From: Lineus longissimus | Lineage: Eukaryota; Nemertea; Pilidiophora; Heteronemertea; Lineidae | Reading direction: 5' to 3' | NCBI RefSeq assembly: GCF_910592395.1 | Contig: NC_088316.1 | Span: 2,356,001 to 2,420,000 of the forward strand | Length of the DNA: 64,000 nt | In this document: piece by piece, positions 56,795 through 64,000 of the stretch | Layout of the letters: the number at the start of each line of letters is the position of its first letter | How positions within the stretch are numbered: position 1 is the stretch's first letter | Made by a program: the position numbers and the translations under genes | Notes under the pieces: generated by a model | Told to the model about the DNA's origin: nothing | Database searches by the model: none | What the model saw: the letters and a program-made list of their open reading frames with translations, nothing else

Positions 56795-57745
56795 CACGAT
56801 GGGCACTATGTCTTTGAGTGTAGGACCTTGATGATCATCACTTGTCTTCCCTGTTGACAATGCAAGGATGTGCACATTGTCTTTGGGTGGAGGAATTGGA
56901 AGAACATCACTTGTCTTTCCTACAGACAATGCAAGGATGTGCACATTGTCTTTGAGTGTAGGACCTTGATGAACACCACTTGTCTTTCCTACAGACAATG
57001 CTAGGATGTGCACATTGTCTTTGAGTGTAGGACCTTGATGAACATCACTTGTCTTTCCTACAGACAATGCAAGGATGTGCACATTGTCTTTGAGTGTAGG
57101 ACCTTGATGAACATCACTTGTCTTTCCTACAGACAATGCAAGGATGTGCACATTGTCTTTTGGTGGAGGAATTGGAAGAACATCACTTGTCTTTCTTTCC
57201 TACAGACAATGCAAGGATGTGCACATTGTCTTTGAGTGTAGGACCTTGATGATCATCACTGGTCTTTCCTACAGACAATGCAAGGATGTGCACATTGTCT
57301 TTTGGTGGAGGAATTGGAAGAACATCACTTGTCTTTCTTTCCTACAGACAATGCAAGGATGTGCACATTGTCTTTGAGTGTAGGACCTTGATGAACATCA
57401 CTTGTCTTTCTTTCCTACAGAAAATGCAAGGATGTGCACATTGTCTTTGAGTGTAGGACCTTGATGAACATCACTTGTCTTTCTTTCCTACAGACAATGC
57501 AAGGATGTGCACATTGTCTTTGAGTGTAGGACCTTGATGATCATCACTGGTCTTTCCTACAGACAATGCAAGGATGTGCACATTGTCTTTGAGTGTAGGA
57601 CCTTGATGATCATCACTGGTCTTTCCTACAGACAATGCAAGGATGTGCACATTGTCTTTGAGTGTAGGAACTTGATGAACATCACTTGTCTTTCTCACAG
57701 ATAATGCAAGGATGTGCACTTTGTCTTTGGGTGTGGGGACTCAAA
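56795..57745 (+). repeat. 69 bp satellite array with acceptor-like motif
   Basis: About 13 units of 69 bp (some 73-74 bp because of an extra CTTT), marked by 'gacaatgcaaggatgtgcac'. Each unit includes 'cttgtctttcctacag', which resembles a 3' splice acceptor. Because 69 is divisible by three, long frames open on both strands, but the 4 bp length variants break them. I do not call a gene. Confidence 0.93.
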
Positions 57746-57749
57746 GAAC

Positions 57750-59865
57750 ATCACTTGTAGGAAAGACAAATGGTGTTCCCACAGTTCCTTCACCAAGGTA
57801 TTATCATGCAGCAGTCCTTTGGCAAGGATTACCCTGGGAGGAAATGTCACAGCCAGCACTGACCATGCACGTCTGAACACCACATGTTGGCTTAATAATG
57901 AATCGACTAACTCACAAATCTCCGTTTTTATTAATTTATTACACTTTGTACAATAGACAATCGGATATCACTCAATTTATAGCAGATATCTTGGATTGCA
58001 AGAATGCAGTGCTAAAGGGCTACAAGGAGAGGCATCTTTACACTATGAGGCTCCCCTGAAAGGGACTTGGAGCTTTGCATTTGACTGCAATTAAACATCA
58101 ACACTCATTTTAAACACTATGAATGAACAGAGGGTTAAAATATTGATGCTACACGTATGTGGTACAATTATTGCCTCGGTGTACAATCAATAGTAATGTC
58201 ATATGTTTTCTGGACTGTATTGGCTACAATTGTACCATTATACCGTATAATTCACTAATTGTACCATTTTACCTTACCAATACACACGCATTACCGATCA
58301 ACGAAAACTATTTCTTTCTCTCTCAATGTTACACCCCCACCAATTCAACCAGAGACAACCAACACCAAGGTTCCTCGACACTCTCATCGTTAACTGTCCT
58401 GTGTCAATATTTATGACTCAAACTCAACCTTTCAAAGACTTTGCTTTAGACACAATGACCAAGGACCTTCACGATCTTATTAAGCTTTCAACTATAAATC
58501 CTCTGAACAATGACACTTATTCCATCAACTGATGACCTTTTTTGGGCCATGATTGTTCCCACATTTTTTACTTTGTTGGCCAGGAAAAAGTTTGGCTTTT
58601 TTCCTCACACTCTTTTAATCAATAAGAACAGATCTATAGAAAGCGTGACAATATATTACCGGTGTACAAATTAACTCTCGTACAACTTGTAGTATTACAA
58701 AATGGAAAAGAGGCAATTACAAAGACTAAAGCAAAAATGATTTTTCGTTTTTCTGACATACATGTGTACATTTTTTCAATATAGAACATAAATTGACCAC
58801 CGAGGAGAGAATGTATCACCTTATTTAGCTCCACCCCCTGGTTAGCTCCATCCTTACTGTGTTAGGTTAAACATCCAATAACGACAGTTCGGTATCAATC
58901 CCTTAAGCCACACTGAGCTGGACACTTAAAGGACAATTCCAACCGTAATATTTCAAATGATGCTACGTGTTCACATACTGCATGTACAATCCCGTCATAT
59001 GTCTAAAGAACCCATAAAACAGCTAATTGTTTAAGTCAAACATAATGTCCTAACGACTTTCCTGGTAAATCCTTGCTAGTACTTCAGTAAGTCAGGTTTT
59101 TCTTCATCGATTTCACTGGATGGTTGCCTGGTAGAAAACTCAACAAGAGTGTACATTTCGGTGTACATCCTACATCAATTTTTCTACAAGATGGCCGCCA
59201 AGAAAACCAAGATGGCCGCCAGTTCGGATTTCGATGATTAGCCCAACAAACCCTTTGTAAGTTTTCAATTATTGTCACATCAGCCTTTCTACACCAAAGA
59301 CACTAACTTTACTGGTATAGAAATAATGGCATCAAAACCAACTTTAGACCACTACCTACTAAATCCTGACCGAAAAAACTAGTTTAAAAACATCTGGGTT
59401 TTAGTGCTTATTACGATTAACAGGAGTGATGATCACAACACGAACGCCGAGCTATGATGGAAAAAGTTTCAAAACAAATAATCTACACCAGCAACATTTA
59501 AAACTGTCGCGCGGATGTTCGAATTAGGATTATTCCAATATTAAACAGTTACATGTACGTGTACGACAATGGTGAACAGTGTCCTCCACAGCATTTTATA
59601 AAAGTGGGTAGGCTGCACATACAAGGTCTGTACTAAAATTTACTTGAAAATCTAACAAGACCCCTGATGCATTTTGACGCTGCAACTCAAACGTACAGAA
59701 AAGATATAAACTTTTTAGCAAAGCGTTTATTCGACCGTTGTTAAAAGTGCTGCGTACTGTCCTTGTGTTATGCAATGAAAAATCTACCCATCACCCTAAA
59801 AAATGCGTGGAGAACCCTTTGACTTAATCAGCTGGTTTCCCGCGTTTCAAACCCGATAAAGTCTG
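57750..59865. other. UBE2A/B 3' flank and intergenic, no gene seen
   Basis: No exon seen. It contains a half-copy of the 52835 element at about 58826-58910 and a - strand AATAAA at 59726-59731. Confidence 0.5.
59726..59731 (-). promoter_or_regulatory. Candidate poly(A) signal for distal UBE2A/B exon
   Basis: AATAAA on the - strand, 135 nt after the stop of the distal terminal exon. Confidence 0.6.
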
Positions 59866-59994
59866 TCAACTGAGCTGCCAACTTTGTTCCACTATGGTCT
59901 GTACTTTCTTTTCATATTCCCGGCGATTTTCCTGATAAAGTTGCGCTGCGTGGCTATTAGCAGGGCTGTTTGGGTTAGGTTCATCAAGCAGAGA
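59866..59994 (-). CDS. UBE2A: UBE2A/B (RAD6) terminal exon B, canonical end
   Basis: Follows 'tgtttaatttcag' on the - strand and encodes 42 residues: [20 protein letters not shown], then [19 protein letters not shown] and QLS before TGA. This is the conserved C-terminal helix region of vertebrate UBE2A/UBE2B with the usual short end. The phase (0) matches the donor of the exon at 63801, so it splices in frame across a 3.8 kb intron. RAD6 E2 enzymes pass ubiquitin to PCNA (with RAD18) and histone H2B (with RNF20/40). The A and B paralogues cannot be told apart from this fragment. Confidence 0.95.
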   Translation of the reverse strand, partial: SLLDEPNPNSPANSHAAQLYQENRREYEKKVQTIVEQSWQLS

Positions 59995-60610
59995 CTGAAA
60001 TTAAACAAGCAGATTTGGCGATTTTAGTTTCGTGAAACTAAGTTGAGAAATCATTGGCAAATGCTCAAAGTGATTCGTCCTCGATTTTAATCAATGCCTG
60101 CGGCTTCAGTTCTGAAGAAATTCTGATACACTGCCAAAGTCACAACTGAAAAATTGTTAAGGTTTGTCCAAAGGATGTCTGAAAAAAAGGTATCCAGGTA
60201 TAATGCTTATTCACAAAGACTTGGCTTTTCAAGTTTAACAAGATCAGAAGAACTGGAGAAAAATTGACAAGGCATTGACCAGATTTTTCAAACAAACGGG
60301 CTTGATGAAGCAGCAGTCAACATTTTTTACAGACCGTACCGAGTTGGCATTAACAGACTTTTCAGGGTTGGAACACGAACGGGCACTCGCAGAGAGATTG
60401 GTACATACTCTATGGAAGTTCGCCCATGTTGCCGATATCACCGATTACTTGTACAAGACAGTGTTACATACTTGCACATGCAGCGCCCAGAGAAAACTTG
60501 GATTATATGATTTTTATGCATGGACTGATTATCTTTTAAGCTGGATACATAGGCCGACTATTACTGTATGCGTTTGGTATGAACATAGTACTGGTAGATC
60601 AGAATAGACA

Positions 60611-60799
60611 TACTGTAGAACCTGTCTATTAAGAACGCCCTCGAACTGACAAATGCTGTCCTTAATAGACAAGTGTCCTGATTAGAGAGGTCGAATTGAA
60701 TGGAAACAACCTATTTGGGACCAAAACTAGTGTCCTTAATAGAGAGGTTGTCCTTTATAGAGGGGCGTCCACTACTTAGGTAGGCTCCACTGTACAGTA
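60611..60799 (+). mobile_element. TACAGT-ended TIR repeat, UBE2A/B intron
   Basis: Ends 'tactgtagaacctgtctatt' and 'aggctccactgtacagta' are inverted; 'gtccttaatagagaggttg' lies inside. It is the best-preserved member of the family also seen in the ETFDH introns. Confidence 0.7.
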
Positions 60800-61137
60800 G
60801 TTGTGATCAGACAACTGGTTAAACTTAAAGACCTTGCAACTATAATGTTTCAGATAGCATGCGCCATCTTTCATCAGCTAAATTAGTACTAGTTCGTGTC
60901 CATGAAGTATCAAACACAATCCATTCACCTCCATTTAACTGTGCACGACCCCCTAGCTTCAGCCTATAGCTCCCCTTTAATCGTTGATACAAATCCCCGC
61001 AAAAAATGCACCAAGCTGCAAATGATGACGATGTTTTAGAGACGGCCTATCAACAGACAAGTGAGATGACTACATGAAGAATAAAACAAGATAGCAAACC
61101 TGTATTTGCAACTTCAAACTTAGCACACACGATACAT

Positions 61138-61143
61138 TTTATT
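61138..61143 (-). promoter_or_regulatory. Candidate poly(A) signal for proximal UBE2A/B exon
   Basis: AATAAA on the - strand, about 1.4 kb after the stop of exon A. It could end an intronic-polyadenylation transcript. Confidence 0.4.
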
Positions 61144-62569
61144 TTTCATGTACTTTGTACAAGGCCAACAGACAACAACTCTGTTGAATTGGAGAAGACC
61201 TACAAATAAGCACACCTAATGACCTAAGCTCCTATATATTTCGGGATTTTATAGAATTGCAACTTTGCATACTTTAAGTAAGCATTCTGACAATCCCTTA
61301 ACACTAATCAACATTACTAGTCATTAGATTACCATTTTCGCAGCGATATATTTTTACAATGTTCAAGTGCGAATATCTCCATGTTGACAGTTTAAAGTTA
61401 GGTCAAAACGAAAAGCACACCTACACATCTCAGATTATGCACTGTCTACAAAGATCAAGGCATTCAACATGATGCGGTAGTGCAACTTTGAGGACGGTGG
61501 CACTTTACATCAAACCTTTCATAGAGGAAATAAACCTAAGTACATGATAATGAATTCAAATGCAACACAAGCACACAGAGGATCAGAGAGTTTTCAGCGC
61601 AAAGGCCTAAGATTGTTCCATTCATAGGTCCTAAGTCTAAAGCTATGAAATTTGAAAGCACCAACAAAGGCTTCATTTACATCAAAGTCCAGAGGTGTCA
61701 GCTAAGCCCAGGAGGTAGGGAGGTTAATGGATATTCCATTCAATTTTCTCCGAAAAACCTGAGAGCACTGTAGATAAAAAGACCATAGGAAAACTGCAGC
61801 CTTACATGGAGGTTCAAAGTATTCCGGGAAGGGCTGGCCCCTCTGCCAATGTGGTCAGCTCAAATCTGGAACATACACATACATGTACTACTGGTAACAA
61901 TTCTTAACATTTCTTAAGAACTGGTTGATAAAGACAGAACGTTTTGTAGAAATCAGACCAGCAGTTGGAGTTTTAGAGCCTAAAACAATGCAGAAGGATT
62001 CTTTAAATGGCCAAGGATAAGAGTAAAGGACTTGGGACAGTAACTGTGAAGTTGACAGCTAAGCTCATAAGAAATACAATGAGATTAAATACCACACTCT
62101 TATTGCACTAGTGGGTACAGTTAACTCAACATATTTTAGACGACCAGGCTTAGTAATGCCACTATTTTCATAAAATAGGCCTTGGCTTGAAAGCTGAAAA
62201 TAACTTGACATTTATACCAGAGTTTATGTCTTTACAATGATCCGTCCTTTGAAGGAAACTTGCCCATTCGAGCACAGTCCTCTGAAAGCATTCAGTTATG
62301 GTAAATGGCCACCTCAAGGAAATAGAAATTGAGATGTAACTTCGGAAACCGATCTTTTTCTCTCAACAGGCCGTATCAGTTCAACGACAGTGAAGTATCA
62401 CAATCCCACATTCACTTCCCATTTCAAATAAAATGGAAAAACACATTTAAACGGTATGTTCCTTCACGTCTACACGCTTTATAAACAAGTACATTGAAAA
62501 CCGGTTTATGTGTTGTCATCAACTAAACTATACATATTGTCCTAGGTGCGAGTCCTAGTCGGGCTAGGA

Positions 62570-62740
62570 TCACTTTGCCCCGTCGTCAGAATCCTCCTCA
62601 TCCCCATCTTCACTTGGGTCACCCCAGCTTTCCGAAACAATTTGATTCACTTTTTTCTCATATTCGCGTTTATTTTCTTTGAATAGTCTAGCCGCCTCGC
62701 TGTTGGCTGGGCTATTTGGATTAGGATCACTAAGCAGAGA
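62570..62740 (-). CDS. UBE2A: UBE2A/B (RAD6) terminal exon A, acidic-tail variant
   Basis: Follows 'cttcatcttccag' on the - strand and encodes 56 residues. The first 39 are homologous to exon B (28 identical by hand count): [20 protein letters not shown], then [19 protein letters not shown]. It then continues as [17 protein letters not shown] before TGA, an acidic tail absent from vertebrate UBE2A/B but similar in character to that of yeast Rad6. The acceptor phase equals that of exon B, so the two are alternatives after the exon at 63801. The frame is intact, splice signals are good and substitutions are conservative, so this is probably functional and not a relic. Confidence 0.9.
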   Translation of the reverse strand, partial: SLLSDPNPNSPANSEAARLFKENKREYEKKVNQIVSESWGDPSEDGDEEDSDDGAK

Positions 62741-62796
62741 CTGGAAGATGAAGAATAATAACAAATTACAAGCACTTTTTGTTGTCCTGAAATACA

Positions 62797-62830
62797 ACAA
62801 GAGGCCCAAGGGCCTGGCGCTCAGCTGAAA
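62797..62830 (+). repeat. Shared palindromic motif, copy 2
   Basis: 'acaagaggcccaagggcct' plus 'ggcgctcagctgaaa', one base different from the copy at 32422. It lies in the UBE2A/B intron. Confidence 0.6.
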
Positions 62831-63800
62831 TGAATGGGTCAATGTACACGACATAGAAAATACCTGGAGGTCAAATTCTCCCTAAGATAGACAGAGTACC
62901 ACATGCCCAAGCCTATCATGATGTCAGACTGGTACTGGTAGGACAACCATAGACAATAAGAGTCATCACAGATAACCAATGACGTTCAATCGGTCAGTGA
63001 CTAATCATCAATTTCGAAATCATTTTCCTAACAGTAATCAAACTGACCGGCTTGAATTAGGCCGACATGAGGACAATGAGGTCAGTAAACAAAGAGCCTG
63101 ACTCATTCATATTTTAGAATTAGGAATATGCATGTTTTTAATTCTAAGGGATAGTGATCAAAAGCTCAAGTGAAAACTGGGGAAATCTTTCAAAAGGTGG
63201 CTGGAGCAGGCTTTACCTATCTGGTCTGGCAACTGGCCAGGTCTTATGACTCCGCTCAGTATGGATGCTAGAAATGGCTAACAGCCAAATAGATGCATGC
63301 AGCATGCCAAACAAAGTATCAGTATTTGTCAAAATAGAACTGAAAATAATCGCCAGGAGAAGGTTCAGCTTATTAATGTTTGGGACACTTCCTGGGGAGT
63401 TTTACTCTCTAGTGTGACTGTGACATTACCAGTATGCGTGGGGTCACAAGTTGGGAATATTATCTAAGGCTTCTTGCAACGGCTTGTACAGTGTCCAATA
63501 TAACTTTACAGGCCTTGCTCAGGGACATTTACAATAATTCCTTGGAGCACCTAGACCGAGCAAAAGAGAAGCCAATTCTCTAATAGGCCCATTGCGTAAA
63601 TCGTTAAGTGAGAAATAAGCTGAAAAGGTCCCTGCTCCAGTACAGTACCACGTCTTGCTAATGGTGTTTTGACAAATTTTCCCCTCAACGGTTTACTCAA
63701 TGAGTCTATTAATTTAAGACTGCTTTTGTGAAGCAGCCTCAAATACACCCTCACCATTTTGGAAGGGGGGGGGGGCACGCTATTAATAGTAATAACTCAC

Positions 63801-63889
63801 CTGTATAGAGGTTAATACTGCAGAAACGTCATATGTAGGACTCCAACGATTCTGAAGTATATCAAGACATATGCTACCATCTGCATACA
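63801..63889 (-). CDS. UBE2A: UBE2A/B (RAD6) catalytic exon
   Basis: 89 nt between 'cttgtttcag' and 'gtgagt' on the - strand, encoding [20 protein letters not shown] then VSAVLTSIQ. It contains the active-site cysteine (SICLDILQN, Cys88 in human UBE2A), nearly identical to vertebrate UBE2A/B. It ends in phase 0 and can join either terminal exon. The upstream exons lie beyond the right edge of the window. Confidence 0.96.
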
Positions 63890-64000
63890 CTGAAACAAGT
63901 AATAGAATAATAATATAGAGATGCCATAGCCAAAACTAAAGAAATCTTCTAGGAAGAGTGTCTCTGGAAAATGACTGTACAGTGTAAGGAAAAGTGGTAC

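Noticed and set aside
56768-57151. 127-codon - strand frame of 23-residue repeats
   Set aside because: The 69 bp period keeps it open by arithmetic. Neighbouring 73-74 bp units break it, and the + strand is equally open. A real repeat protein is not excluded but is unsupported.
60275-60607. 110-codon + strand frame within the UBE2A/B intron
   Set aside because: No homology, and it lies antisense inside an intron and runs up to a transposon.
1-64000. CRISPR arrays, bacterial operons or phage genes
   Set aside because: Spliceosomal introns and animal protein families throughout. The tandem repeats are satellites or minisatellites without unique spacers.

Overview
The window is nuclear DNA from an intron-rich, repeat-laden animal genome. 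It shows GT/AG introns with vertebrate-like positions, tRNA-derived SINEs, many short terminal-inverted-repeat elements and satellite arrays. The proteins are clearly bilaterian and about as close to vertebrate as to other animal homologues, so a slow-evolving (probably marine) invertebrate is the best guess. The sequence does not fix the phylum. Splice junctions were read by eye and checked by reading-frame phase and by homology from memory. No database search was possible.

Layout: (1) 1-12 kb, + strand: the last two coding exons of an FGF1/2-like fibroblast growth factor gene (1755-1864 and 10401-11957), separated by an 8.5 kb intron. Exon 1 lies outside the window. The last exon adds a roughly 440-residue Lys-rich and Thr-rich tail to the FGF core. 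(2) 12-23 kb: intergenic, with a cluster of perfect CRE and E-box palindromes and small dispersed repeats. (3) 23,194-30,621: a complete, very young Ty3/gypsy retrotransposon with identical 200 bp LTRs and a GTTG target duplication, broken by one frameshift in a G8 run next to the reverse transcriptase catalytic motif. (4) 31,585-35,104, - strand: NUDT6 (Nudix hydrolase), six coding exons, complete. (5) 37,422-45,736, - strand: ETFDH (ETF:ubiquinone oxidoreductase), twelve coding exons, complete. (6) 45,923-49,455, + strand: TMEM33, seven coding exons, head-to-head with ETFDH across less than 200 bp. (7) 50.6-57.8 kb: foldback and TIR elements and two satellite families, one arranged as a large inverted array. 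(8) 59.8-64 kb, - strand: the 3' part of a RAD6-type ubiquitin-conjugating enzyme (UBE2A/B) with two alternative terminal exons.

The most interesting signals are these. FGF and NUDT6 are convergent neighbours, the same pairing and orientation as vertebrate FGF2/NUDT6. The RAD6 gene carries a duplicated last exon, one copy with an acidic tail resembling that of yeast Rad6. A nine-copy 64 bp minisatellite has multiplied a NUDT6 splice acceptor. A transposon-filled site and its empty counterpart sit side by side in a local duplication. ETFDH and NUDT6 act in mitochondrial or nucleotide metabolism, TMEM33 in the ER and UBE2A/B in DNA-damage signalling. They are housekeeping neighbours, not a pathway.
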